From a bacterium (GTDB lineage Bacteria; Cyanobacteriota; Vampirovibrionia; Gastranaerophilales; Gastranaerophilaceae), in assembly GCA_017396025.1 (NCBI GenBank), contig JAFQNF010000045.1, forward strand, positions 1-64,000: a stretch of DNA of 64,000 nt. Reading direction: 5' to 3'. A program made the position numbers and the translations under genes. This document shows positions 24,435-33,397 of the stretch, piece after piece; the stretch's first letter is position 1; each line of letters begins with the position of its first letter. Below the pieces are notes generated by a model, which was not told the origin of the DNA, searched no databases, and saw nothing but the letters and a program-made list of their open reading frames with translations.

Positions 24435-27400
24435 ATGAATATAAAAAAGGCTAAACATACATTAATTAAAATTATAATTACACTCGCCATTATAGAGGGC
24501 ATCTATTTGTATGCATTGCCATTTTCTTTAAACTTAATTGCAAAAACAGATTGCATAAAGAATATAGTAAGTTCCAAGACAAATGCAAATTTTAACTACG
24601 AGAAAGTTATTTTTAAAACCCACATTAAACCAGCACTAACTATTAACATTCGCAATTTAAATATTGAAGAAAAAGAGAATGGTTTGCCATTTTTACAATC
24701 AAATAATGCAAAATTGAAAATAAGTTTATTCCCATTATTAACGGGGAAAATATCTTTAAAAAATATCTTTTCTGACAATATAAACATTAATATTAAAAGA
24801 GATAATAATGGTGTATTTAACATAGAAAAAATATTCCCTAAAAAAGAAAATGGGTTTTTCAAACTATCTCTAAACAATTCAATAATTAATATAAATAACT
24901 CAATATTAAGTTTCACTGATGAGCAACTTGATAAATCCGCAAAAATCACATCAAATCCTATAACCATAAAAACTGATTCTAAGAAAAAAGAAATATATGC
25001 AAATATTCAGAGTAAATTAATTGCAAATAACGGTGAAGAAAGTGATTTTGATATTAATTTAAATGTTGGATACCCATTAAAAAAAGAACTTGGGACAAAT
25101 ATCATTGATGGAAACTTTATAGCATATAATGTTGACCTTGCATTATTTAAACCTTTTATTCAAAAATATTTTGATACTAATATGCGTCAACTAGATGGTA
25201 TTATTGAATATATTCAACTTTCTGCCGAAAAAAATGATTCAAATAAAAATCAAATAGTACTTAATACAACATTCAACAACCTTATCTATGATAGAAATGG
25301 CTGGGAAAACTTTGTTGTTGCAAATGGAACAAATAAAATAAATACAAACATCGAACTTTCAAAAGATACTATTGAAATAAATTTATTCAAATTCATCGCT
25401 GACAAAGTAAATATTAAGGCAGATGGAAAGGTTTTATTTAAAGATAAACCAGATTTGGACTTGAATATAGAAGTTACAAATTCAAGAGCAGAAAATATTG
25501 CATCAATCTTACCACCAAATCTTGCACCACAGCATATGATTATTCAAAAAGTAAAAAGGTACGGGGTTTATGGTGATATTGAAGGGAAAGCAAAAGTTCA
25601 AGGAAAAGTCCCTCAGCCAAATATAATTGGTTATGTAAAAGGACGAAATGTTCACGCACTTGATAAATCAATGCACAAAACCCACAAAGGAACTGTTGAT
25701 ATCCTATTTGATAAGCGCATTTTAAACATGGATATTTTGGTTGAAATGGCAAATAACCAAAAAGCAACCGTAAAAGGTTACACATATATGTTCCGTGATG
25801 GAATAAATAACGTAACCATTAAAACAACAAATAATCTGGATTTTCCACTTGCACAAAAAATTATTATTCCGGTTAGCAAAGTTTTCAACTTTCAAATGGG
25901 CCCAATTCCAGAAATGGATATAACTTCAGGAAAGGGACTAATTGACCTTAACATAAAGGGTGCAATTGATTACATAAATCTAGATGGTTATTGTATCTTT
26001 GACGATGCAAAATTAACCTACAATGGTCTATATGGTGAGATTAAAAACGGAAAAGGACGCGTTGATTTTAAAGAGGATACAATTTCTTTAAAATCTGAAA
26101 AAGCTTTTGTAAAAGATAACCCCCTTAATGTTGAAGGCAAAGTAAGAATAAACAAAAATTTAGATTTTAACATTTCATCAACTGCTGCAAAAGCAGATGA
26201 AGTTCTTGAAATTATAAACAACAGCGAACTTTTAAAAGACGTAAAGCAAGGTTTAGCAATAATAACAGATGCAGCTGGGACTTTAAGATTATTTTTAAAT
26301 ATAAAATCTAAAATCGTACCAGTGCCATATGGGCACCCACCATTACCACCAGAAGAAGCTTTTGTCGATATGAAAGTTAAAGGCTCTGTTTATATGCTAG
26401 GTAATACTTGTAAAATTGAAGGTTTTTACACTCCAATTGAACAAATAAAAGGTATTGTTGATTTTACAGAAACAGTTACTGACCTACAGGCACTTCAAGG
26501 TATATCTGGAACATCGCCAATAACAATTAAAGGACAAATTGTTAATGATATAGAAACAAAAATTCCAGATATAGACATAACAATTACTAGTAAATCTGTA
26601 AATTTAAAGGATACTATCAAATTTTTAACAGAATCTTATATGTATCCAAAAGATTATCCTGATTTATCAAGTCTATATAAAATAGCCTCAAAACACGATT
26701 TATATTTCACATACAAAGCGAAATCAATTGATTTTGTCACAGATAAAGCATATGCAGAAATGCACTTTATTCCAGATAATACAGATTCTGCGCTTAAAGC
26801 AACTTCTGGAAAAGTTATTATGGATAAAGCTACCGTATACGTTGAAGATGTCATTGCAAAATTCTTTGATAAAACATTAACAATTAATGGACAAGTTAAT
26901 AAAGTAGATACTTTAACGCCTGAATACAACTTAAATATCAACACAAATAATTTCAATTTAGCGAATTTAAATGACACATCAAAATTAGAAATTTTACCAG
27001 AAGAATTAAAATCTATAATTGCTCAATTTAAGAATTATGCCGGTTTTGCAGATATAAATTTAGCAATAAATAAAAATATCCTTGATGGAAAAATTAAATT
27101 CAAAAACTTCTACGCAGAACATATAAAATCAAAAATGCCATTTGTTTTTGACGATTTTATTGTACATTTTAATAAAAATAAAATGTATATTAACGATTTA
27201 ACAGCGCAAATTGGAGATATCCCATTATATGGTAATGTTGAGATAACTGATTTAATTAAGAATCCTAGTTTAAACGGTTTCTTTACATCTAAAATAACAA
27301 ATTCATTTATACAGAACTACCTTCCTGGATTTTTAGCGAACAAATTTGAAGCACAGGGAGATATTAACCTTTCGGCAAAATTCAATGGAACCGCAAATGA

Positions 27401-28955
27401 CTTTAATATATTTCCAAAACTAACATTCAATCCAGAATCTGACATTTTCTTTGATGGAACAAATCTTGGTGAAATTAACGATATCAGAGAATTTAATGGA
27501 GCAATTAATGTAAAAAAAGACCAAATAAATATTAAAAAGTTTGATTACATAAAATATATTTCATCGCAAAATAACAAAACTTATCCAATTGTTTTTGCCA
27601 CACTAAACGGTGTTTTAGACATAAACAAGGACAGTATTATTGTTCCAAAGGAAATAAACCTAAAAACAAATAAAAATATTTCGGCAAGAATTCTAAATGT
27701 ATTCTTTAAAAAACAGGTAATGAAACAAGGTTCTTTTAATTGCAACATAAAATACATTACAGATAAACTTTCTGGACTTGGAAAACTTCTTGGAAACATT
27801 GAATGTAGAAATATCGATATTCCTCTTTTTGATACTGTAATTAAGAATATTGAAATCAATGGAACAAAAAATAATATTGATTTAAAATTGTTTGGATTTA
27901 TGTCTGATTCAAAAATAAGAATAAGTTCAGTTCTTGACAACAACCTTGGTTTAAAACCACAAATAAAATCATTAAACATATACGCGGACCAAATAGATAA
28001 CAATAAGCTTTTTGAACATCTTTCAAAAACACATAATGCAATGAATAAAAACAATAGCATTAAAAATATTGATTTATCTGGTCTTTCACTTGAAAACGGA
28101 ACTCTTGATATTAGAAAAATGACCATAAAATCATTAGTTTCAAATAACTTTAAAACAAATTTTTCTATTGATAAAAATGGTATTTTCCACGCAAACAATA
28201 CAACTGTAGAAGTTGGTGATGGAAATATTATTGGGGATGTTTCTTTTGACTTAAAAACAACCGAATTTAAAGGTGATTTTGAACTATCAAATGTGGATGC
28301 TAATTATGTGGCAGAAACACTATTTGATGGGAAAAATCAAATATACGGAAATGCTAATGGCAAAATTCAACTTTCAACAAAAGGCTTGCAAAACGAAGAG
28401 ATGATTAAAAATTTATCAGGATTTGTATATTTTGATATTTCTGATGGTAGAATGCCAAAACTTGGTTCATTAGAATATCTTTTAAGAGCAAGCAATATAG
28501 TTAAAAGCGGAATTACTGGATTTACTTTAAACAGCGTTCTTGAGTTATTAAATTTAGTAAAAACAGGATATTTTTCAAACATAAATGGCGGATGCGAAAT
28601 TGAAAATGGAATAGCAAAAAATATTGAAATATATTCTAAAGGTGAAAATTTAAGCTTATATATCCACGGAAACTACGATATTAGTAAAACCGAAGCACAA
28701 ATGGAAATTTTAGGAAAACTTTCTAAGAAGATTTCCACTGTATTTGGTACATTTGGTAATACTTCATTAAATACTTTCTTTAGATTAATCCCTGGAATTT
28801 CGATGTTAGATTATAGTAGAAAAAACTTTATACAAGATGTTGAAAAAATCCCAGCATTTACAAATGGCACATATGATGCTAGAACATTCCAAGCAATTAT
28901 TGATGGTAATATCAATGAATCTGGATATGTACAAAGCTTCAAGTGGGTAGAATAA
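24435..28955 (+). CDS. AsmA/TamB-like envelope lipid-transport protein, 1506 residues
   Basis: A very large protein with one N-terminal membrane helix (about 10-32), an AsmA-type N-terminal region (INIRNLNIEEKENG, FPLLTGKISLKNI) and then a long run of alternating beta strands with repeating short motifs. The last part (near residues 1300-1480, containing NGGCEIENGIAKNIEIYSKG) resembles the AsmA C-terminal domain. Proteins of this repeating-beta-groove group bridge inner and outer membranes and move phospholipids. That implies a diderm envelope, in keeping with the proposed lineage. It stands alone, with its own promoter; length is within the range of YhdP/TamB-type proteins. Exact subfamily cannot be set. 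Confidence 0.8.
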   Translation: MNIKKAKHTLIKIIITLAIIEGIYLYALPFSLNLIAKTDCIKNIVSSKTNANFNYEKVIFKTHIKPALTINIRNLNIEEKENGLPFLQSNNAKLKISLFPLLTGKISLKNIFSDNININIKRDNNGVFNIEKIFPKKENGFFKLSLNNSIININNSILSFTDEQLDKSAKITSNPITIKTDSKKKEIYANIQSKLIANNGEESDFDINLNVGYPLKKELGTNIIDGNFIAYNVDLALFKPFIQKYFDTNMRQLDGIIEYIQLSAEKNDSNKNQIVLNTTFNNLIYDRNGWENFVVANGTNKINTNIELSKDTIEINLFKFIADKVNIKADGKVLFKDKPDLDLNIEVTNSRAENIASILPPNLAPQHMIIQKVKRYGVYGDIEGKAKVQGKVPQPNIIGYVKGRNVHALDKSMHKTHKGTVDILFDKRILNMDILVEMANNQKATVKGYTYMFRDGINNVTIKTTNNLDFPLAQKIIIPVSKVFNFQMGPIPEMDITSGKGLIDLNIKGAIDYINLDGYCIFDDAKLTYNGLYGEIKNGKGRVDFKEDTISLKSEKAFVKDNPLNVEGKVRINKNLDFNISSTAAKADEVLEIINNSELLKDVKQGLAIITDAAGTLRLFLNIKSKIVPVPYGHPPLPPEEAFVDMKVKGSVYMLGNTCKIEGFYTPIEQIKGIVDFTETVTDLQALQGISGTSPITIKGQIVNDIETKIPDIDITITSKSVNLKDTIKFLTESYMYPKDYPDLSSLYKIASKHDLYFTYKAKSIDFVTDKAYAEMHFIPDNTDSALKATSGKVIMDKATVYVEDVIAKFFDKTLTINGQVNKVDTLTPEYNLNINTNNFNLANLNDTSKLEILPEELKSIIAQFKNYAGFADINLAINKNILDGKIKFKNFYAEHIKSKMPFVFDDFIVHFNKNKMYINDLTAQIGDIPLYGNVEITDLIKNPSLNGFFTSKITNSFIQNYLPGFLANKFEAQGDINLSAKFNGTANDFNIFPKLTFNPESDIFFDGTNLGEINDIREFNGAINVKKDQINIKKFDYIKYISSQNNKTYPIVFATLNGVLDINKDSIIVPKEINLKTNKNISARILNVFFKKQVMKQGSFNCNIKYITDKLSGLGKLLGNIECRNIDIPLFDTVIKNIEINGTKNNIDLKLFGFMSDSKIRISSVLDNNLGLKPQIKSLNIYADQIDNNKLFEHLSKTHNAMNKNNSIKNIDLSGLSLENGTLDIRKMTIKSLVSNNFKTNFSIDKNGIFHANNTTVEVGDGNIIGDVSFDLKTTEFKGDFELSNVDANYVAETLFDGKNQIYGNANGKIQLSTKGLQNEEMIKNLSGFVYFDISDGRMPKLGSLEYLLRASNIVKSGITGFTLNSVLELLNLVKTGYFSNINGGCEIENGIAKNIEIYSKGENLSLYIHGNYDISKTEAQMEILGKLSKKISTVFGTFGNTSLNTFFRLIPGISMLDYSRKNFIQDVEKIPAFTNGTYDARTFQAIIDGNINESGYVQSFKWVE

Positions 28956-29011
28956 TTACATTATTTAAATGCTCCTTTTTTTGTTGCAGAAATAATATTA
29001 TGCATAGATAT

Positions 29012-29263
29012 TTTGTATAAAATATATTTTTTCTTTCCAGCTGTTACGGATAGATAACTTCTAAGCTCAACCTAAGCTGCGGAACTCACAGCCTACGGCT
29101 GTTCAAACAGTCCTCGCTTTGATGTTGTTTCGCTAAAAAGTTTAACTATCCTGCTTGTTTGCTCGCGATAAACGGCGTTCAAAATAAAAACTCTCGTTTT
29201 CATTTTTCAGCCTCTGCTCGCAATCCGCTCCACAATGGACTTCAAAAATATATTTTATACAAA
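29012..29263. mobile_element. MITE-like element with 20-bp terminal inverted repeats
   Basis: Positions 29012-29031 and 29244-29263 are perfect reverse complements (20 bases, beginning TTTGTATAAAATATA). The enclosed 212 bases are richer in G+C than the surroundings and include the hairpin CAGCC-TAC-GGCTG and an inverted GGATAG/CTATCC pair. No transposase frame fits inside. I see no clear target-site duplication, so origin by transposition is inferred from structure only. Confidence 0.5.
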
Positions 29264-29444
29264 GTAAGTAGTTTAATAAAAATGAAATTAGAAACCATAT
29301 GTGGAGGTTCGTGAGTTTTGTTACTGAAACAGCAACAAAGCCTCGTCTGTTTGAGGTCTTTGACCGAGTTACGAGGCTTATGGTTGAAATTACAAAACTA
29401 GAACCGAACATCCGGTTGATAATTTTATTTTTATTAATGAAAAC

Positions 29445-29475
29445 AAAAAAGGAGCGAATAATTCGCTCCTTTTCA
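29445..29475. terminator. terminator of the Spy-like gene operon
   Basis: Arms 29451-29459 and 29461-29469, extended by A/T runs on both sides, form a stem of nine G+C-containing pairs plus A-T pairs; orientation suits the minus-strand operon ending at 29484. Confidence 0.8.
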
Positions 29476-29483
29476 CTCTTTTC

Positions 29484-30104
29484 TTATTTTATTTCTGGGA
29501 TTGGTTTTGGTTCAACTGGTAACCCAATTGGAGGTTTTGGACCTTTTATTCTTTTTTGCCCTTGAAAATGTTTAAACCTTTTTTCCATATCTTGTTTTTG
29601 TTCTTCTTTTATTTTTGCAAATTCTACCAATTGCTCTTTTGTAAGAACACTTTCAAAATTTTTCATATTTTCTCTTCTTAATTCATCAGCCTTAACTCTC
29701 AAATCAATAATATCTTTTTCGAGTTCAGCTACTTTTTTAACTTTTTCAGAATCTGTCAATTTACTATTTTTATGAATATTCATTATTTCAGCCCTTTTTG
29801 CTTTCATTTCATCAAAAATTGGCTTCATCTTTTCTTTATCTTTTTGTTTATTTTTCTCAATTTGTATTTTTTGTTCTTCAGTTAAATTTAAGCGTTTTTC
29901 AAATTCAGCTTTTTTCGCTTCCATTTCTGCTTTTGTTGGATGATGTTTTATTTTTGTATGACGAAAACCATCAACACTATTATTCACCGCATTTTTCGGT
30001 ATAAATTTTTTCTCTTGAGGCAATGCATCATAAGCAAAAGAAATACCACTTGTTGCGACAACAACTACAGCAGCTATTGCTGACATAAGTACTTTTTTAT
30101 CCAT
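29484..30104 (-). CDS. Spy/CpxP-like periplasmic protein (LTxxQ motifs)
   Basis: A 206-residue protein with a signal peptide (MDKKVLMSAIAAVVVVATSG, ending near SFA). The mature part is helical with two LTxxQ-type motifs: LNLTEEQKIQIEKNKQ near residues 72-87 and VLTKEQLVEFAKIKEEQK near residues 153-170, the signature of Spy, CpxP and the metal sensors CnrX/ZraP. Such proteins are periplasmic chaperones or stress sensors. The C-terminus is Pro/Lys-rich. It is nine bases downstream of the ECF sigma gene, so it is probably part of the same stress regulon. Confidence 0.78.
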   Translation of the reverse strand: MDKKVLMSAIAAVVVVATSGISFAYDALPQEKKFIPKNAVNNSVDGFRHTKIKHHPTKAEMEAKKAEFEKRLNLTEEQKIQIEKNKQKDKEKMKPIFDEMKAKRAEIMNIHKNSKLTDSEKVKKVAELEKDIIDLRVKADELRRENMKNFESVLTKEQLVEFAKIKEEQKQDMEKRFKHFQGQKRIKGPKPPIGLPVEPKPIPEIK

Positions 30105-30113
30105 TTGTTCTCC

Positions 30114-30605
30114 TTATATTAAATCTTGTAATGTAACACTAAGTTCTTTGCGCGCGTTAAATAATCTTGAACGTATAGTTCCAACAGGACACTTCAGTCT
30201 TTCTGATATTTCTTCATAACTCATATCCTGCATTTCATACATAATAATTACTTCTTTAAACTTTGGTTTTAATGCATCAATTGCATCCATTATTCTTTTT
30301 TGTCGTTGTTTTTGAATAAAAGCTGATTCGACATTTTCTTTTTCATCTCTAATTTGTACTAAATCATCTTCTTCCGTAACAGCATTTTGAGAATGTCTAA
30401 AATATGAGGACTTCATATAATCTCTACATAAATTTGCAGTTATTGTATTAATCCAACTTTTAAACTTTCCGTTTTCTTTATATTTATCTAAGTTCTTCCA
30501 AGTTCTAATATATACTTCTTGTTCTATATCTTCATTTTCAGAACCAGTCATGTTTGAAATAATTTTTTTAATATTATTTCTATATTGGTCTATTAAAGAT
30601 TTCAA
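30114..30605 (-). CDS. ECF-family RNA polymerase sigma factor
   Basis: A 163-residue sigma-70 factor with only regions 2 and 4, as in ECF factors. Region 2: SENEDIEQEVYIRTWKNLDKY and FKSWINTITANLCRDYMK (residues about 22-66). Region 4: MDAIDALKPKFKEVIIMYEMQ and MSYEEISERLKCPVGTIRSRLFNARK (about 106-155), the HTH that reads the -35 box. The gene lies between an anti-sigma gene upstream (15 bases) and the Spy-like gene downstream, which suggests an envelope-stress module. Confidence 0.92.
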   Translation of the reverse strand: MKSLIDQYRNNIKKIISNMTGSENEDIEQEVYIRTWKNLDKYKENGKFKSWINTITANLCRDYMKSSYFRHSQNAVTEEDDLVQIRDEKENVESAFIQKQRQKRIMDAIDALKPKFKEVIIMYEMQDMSYEEISERLKCPVGTIRSRLFNARKELSVTLQDLI

Positions 30606-30620
30606 ATTTTACCCTTTACC

Positions 30621-30986
30621 CTATAATTCTAAAAAACCATACTCGTCAATTGGTAGTCCCATTGAACTAACATAAGAATCTTGATTCCAATATTCTTGTG
30701 CTGTATAGTCACTGTACATGTTATATCCGGTGTATGATGCCGTTATTCCAACAAACATAACAAAACAACATGCCAGTTTTTTAATCGCACCCATTTTATT
30801 TTTCTTTTGTTTTTCCAAATATACAGGTGCAACCTCTTTTATCAAAGAAGAGACTTTCATATATTTTTCGTGTTCTTTTTGGCAATCCGGACATTCTTTT
30901 ATATGATTATTAAAAGCCTCCTCGTTCTGGAAAACAAAGAAGGCTTCATATTTATCACATTTTTTTCTGTCTTCGTTCATTTGCAT
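30621..30986 (-). CDS. zinc-binding anti-sigma factor (ZAS type), single membrane helix
   Basis: A 121-residue protein with the zinc-finger anti-sigma motif H-x3-C-x2-C as HIKECPDC (H28, C32, C35), preceded by an extra Cys at position 10, and one membrane helix near residues 69-90. The N-terminus would hold the ECF sigma factor in the cytoplasm; the short C-terminal part (about 30 residues) would face the periplasm. The gene precedes its sigma factor, the reverse of the usual sigma/anti-sigma order. The periplasmic part is too short for a separate sensor, so a partner such as the neighbouring Spy-like proteins may sense the signal. Confidence 0.82.
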   Translation of the reverse strand: MQMNEDRKKCDKYEAFFVFQNEEAFNNHIKECPDCQKEHEKYMKVSSLIKEVAPVYLEKQKKNKMGAIKKLACCFVMFVGITASYTGYNMYSDYTAQEYWNQDSYVSSMGLPIDEYGFLEL

Positions 30987-31036
30987 TTCCTCTTTTCATA
31001 TACTATAACGAGACATTAAAAATAAAGTTCATTTTA

Positions 31037-31534
31037 TTATTTAATTGCTACTGGATAATTTCCAAGATTCAATTGATTATAATATTCTTGGAATTTTTTA
31101 ACATATCTTTGGTATGTAATTGTTGGCATTGATCTTCTTAATTCATTTAAATACATAACTGTTTTTGAAGTAGTATTAGAAATACTAGCATCAGCCTCTT
31201 GGTATACTTGATTAAGTTGCATATTTTTTTCAGAATCAGAGAAATCTGCTGAATTTCTAATAATATCAACTCTATTTCTCATATTAACCAGCGCATCTGC
31301 AGTAGCTTTAACATTCATTTGATACTGCATTGTCGCCATATTAACGTTATCTAGCCTATATCCAACTAGTTCATTTCTATTTATAAAACCAAGTAAATCT
31401 TGAGATGCAAGTTCATTCATCTTTTGAATTGCAACATCAATATCGTATTCTGAATATATTACTGCTTCTGCACTTGATATAGCAGAGAAAAATAATATAC
31501 AAAGAACTGAAAATAAACTTAAAATCTTTTTCAC
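31037..31534 (-). CDS. secreted hypothetical protein in the ECF cluster
   Basis: A 165-residue protein with a signal peptide (MKKILSLFSVLCILFFSAIS, cleavage near SAEA). The mature part is all-helical, Asn/Met/Tyr-rich, and has no clear LTxxQ motif, though its size and pattern are close to Spy-type proteins. It lies between the 136-residue Spy-like gene and the anti-sigma gene, all on one strand, and probably belongs to the same regulatory module. Confidence 0.65.
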   Translation of the reverse strand: MKKILSLFSVLCILFFSAISSAEAVIYSEYDIDVAIQKMNELASQDLLGFINRNELVGYRLDNVNMATMQYQMNVKATADALVNMRNRVDIIRNSADFSDSEKNMQLNQVYQEADASISNTTSKTVMYLNELRRSMPTITYQRYVKKFQEYYNQLNLGNYPVAIK

Positions 31535-31545
31535 TTTATAACTCC

Positions 31546-31956
31546 TTATTTACGTAAAAAATCACTAAAAGCATTTTGTACTAATACCGGATGTGCCGAG
31601 TATTGTTTATATTGTTCTTCAGTCAAAATAGACTTATACTGGGAATCCATTTTTTCTTTTAACTCGTCTTTTTGAGCTACCAACGTTTTTATATTTTTCT
31701 CATATGAAAAAATCAATAAATCCGCTTGTTGCTTTGGTACGTTTTGTTGAGAATTTATTTGTTTAATTTTATTCCTATAATTATCAATTCTCATATCCAA
31801 AGAATGAATATTTTGTTGATAACTATAACCATATCGTTCAAGTTTTTGTTTTTGAACTGGTGTCAAATCTTTTAGATACGAAAAATCAGCCGCAATAGCT
31901 GGTGTAACCATACAAAAAATAAACAACAATAATAATTTATAAACTATATTTTTCAC
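31546..31956 (-). CDS. small periplasmic Spy-like protein
   Basis: A 136-residue protein with a signal peptide (MKNIVYKLLLLFIFCMVTPA, cleavage near AIAA). The mature domain begins with LKDLTPVQKQKLERYGY, and near the end SILTEEQYKQYSAHP; both are LTxxQ-like motifs at the positions found in Spy and CpxP, separated by a long helix rich in Lys and Gln. Role is thus probably periplasmic chaperone or stress sensor. It sits 14 bases downstream of rsfS and 11 bases upstream of the next secreted gene. Confidence 0.7.
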   Translation of the reverse strand: MKNIVYKLLLLFIFCMVTPAIAADFSYLKDLTPVQKQKLERYGYSYQQNIHSLDMRIDNYRNKIKQINSQQNVPKQQADLLIFSYEKNIKTLVAQKDELKEKMDSQYKSILTEEQYKQYSAHPVLVQNAFSDFLRK

Positions 31957-31970
31957 TTATACCCGTTTCC

Positions 31971-32363
31971 TTATTGATAGTCAGAAAATTCTTTTGATTT
32001 TTCTTTCCACTCTTGTTCTTCAACACAGAAAGCGTGATTCCAAAAACGCTCAATTGCATATGTTTCACGTTCTTCTTTATGCAACACATGAACAATTACA
32101 TCACCATAATCAAGCAAATTCCATCTATTTTTTATATCATTTTCTTCGCCAATTGGAATTCTTTCAAAATGGTCTTTAACCTTTTCTCTAACATATCCAG
32201 TTAAAGATTTAACATGTGTGCTTGTATCAGAAGAACAAATTACAAAATAATCTGCCAACACAGAAATGTTTGAAATATTTAATATTTTAATATCTTTACC
32301 TTGTTTATCATCAAGTATACGAGCAATAACACTTGCAAATTTATCAGATGATACGTCTTTCAC
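31971..32363 (-). CDS. rsfS: ribosomal silencing factor RsfS
   Basis: RsfS binds L14 and blocks joining of ribosomal subunits during starvation. The 130-residue product has the DUF143 signatures LADYFVICSSDTSTHVKSL near residues 33-51, GEENDIKNRWNLLDYGDVIVHV near 75-96, and YAIERFWNHA close to the end. The length is normal. It is often beside nadD or ribosome genes; here it lies 44 bases downstream of the sigma factor gene and begins the run leading to the ECF module. Confidence 0.92.
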   Translation of the reverse strand: MKDVSSDKFASVIARILDDKQGKDIKILNISNISVLADYFVICSSDTSTHVKSLTGYVREKVKDHFERIPIGEENDIKNRWNLLDYGDVIVHVLHKEERETYAIERFWNHAFCVEEQEWKEKSKEFSDYQ

Positions 32364-32407
32364 TATATTATCTCCTATAATCTATGTTTAAATTATAGCA
32401 TATTTTA

Positions 32408-33376
32408 TTAAATATAGTTTTTAAGGTTCTTATTTAAATTATTATTTCTACACAGTTTTTTTAGCTTGCTCATTGCTCTATTTTCGATTTGTCTAATACG
32501 TTCACGAGAAACACCATAATATGTACCTATTTCTTCAAGTGTTTTCTTCTCGCCGTTATCGTCCAAACCATAACGCATAATAAGAACATTACGTTCTTTT
32601 TCACTCAAATGATTAAGCATTTTTTTAATATCAGAAAATAAATTATCTTGTGTAACTTTAGTATCAGGAGAAAGTGTTGACTCATCCACAATAAAATCAG
32701 ATAGTTTCGTACTATCATCTTTTTGATTTGCTGGCGATTCCATACTAATTGTACCTTGTGCAGATTCTATCAATGCAGTCAACTTTTGAACTGGCATACC
32801 AATTTTATATGCAATTTCTTCTTTTGTAGGCGCTGCTCCATTTTCTATTGTTAAATCCATCGATATTTTTTTAATTTTACTCAATGTTTCAATCATATGG
32901 ACAGGTAATCTTATCAGTCTTGATTTATCAGCAATAGCACGTGTTATTGCCTGTTGTATCCACCAAGTCGCATAAGTTGAAAATTTATACCCTTTTGAAT
33001 AATCAAATTTTTCAGCAGCACGCATCAGTCCCATATTTCCTTCTTGTATCAAATCCAAGAAATTAAGACCTCTTCCTATATATTTTTTTGCAATACTAAC
33101 AACAAGCCTTAAGTTAGCATTTACTAGAATTTTCTTTGCTTCTTCAGAATTTTGTTCTTTAATTCTTTTTGCAACTTCAAGTTCTTCATCAGCACTTAAA
33201 AGTTTAATTTTACCTATTTGCTGAAGATAAATTTTAACAGAATCATCTGCAATTGCACTGTTTTGTGTTTCTGGAAGTTTTGGTTCTTCAACAGCCTTCA
33301 TAATATCTTCATCATCAAGCTGAAGCTCAAAATCTTCTTCCTCGTTTAATGCAAATTTATCCTGTTCTTCTGCCAT
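32408..33376 (-). CDS. rpoD: primary-type RNA polymerase sigma-70 factor
   Basis: A 322-residue sigma factor with regions 1.2, 2, 3 and 4 but without a long region 1.1. Region 1.2-2: [45 protein letters not shown] and [18 protein letters not shown]; region 3: [17 protein letters not shown]; region 4: [17 protein letters not shown] and [19 protein letters not shown], the canonical -35-binding helix. The pattern is that of a group 1 or group 2 factor; cyanobacteria have several, so whether this is the essential housekeeping factor is not certain. It lies 21 bases after rlmB on the same strand. Confidence 0.9.
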   Translation of the reverse strand: MAEEQDKFALNEEEDFELQLDDEDIMKAVEEPKLPETQNSAIADDSVKIYLQQIGKIKLLSADEELEVAKRIKEQNSEEAKKILVNANLRLVVSIAKKYIGRGLNFLDLIQEGNMGLMRAAEKFDYSKGYKFSTYATWWIQQAITRAIADKSRLIRLPVHMIETLSKIKKISMDLTIENGAAPTKEEIAYKIGMPVQKLTALIESAQGTISMESPANQKDDSTKLSDFIVDESTLSPDTKVTQDNLFSDIKKMLNHLSEKERNVLIMRYGLDDNGEKKTLEEIGTYYGVSRERIRQIENRAMSKLKKLCRNNNLNKNLKNYI

Positions 33377-33397
33377 TGTGCCTCCAATAATAAAATA

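Larger units (their letters stand above)
28956..29483. other. gene-free region with a MITE-like element and palindromes
   Basis: About 530 bases. It contains a 252-bp element with 20-bp inverted ends (next entry), then a long imperfect inverted repeat near 29315-29400 with a perfect core AAGCCTCGT/ACGAGGCTT (29338-29346 with 29371-29379), a small hairpin near 29402-29417, and a terminator at 29445. Open frames crossing it on both strands look accidental. Confidence 0.6.

Noticed and set aside
27581-28198. Minus-strand frame (205 codons) in the AsmA-like gene
   Set aside because: Shadow of a continuous 1506-codon frame; no ribosome-binding site.
29142-29565. Open frames on both strands (29142-29411 and 29299-29565)
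   Set aside because: They cross the MITE-like element, palindromes and a terminator; the plus-strand one also overlaps the end of the Spy-like gene. No family match.
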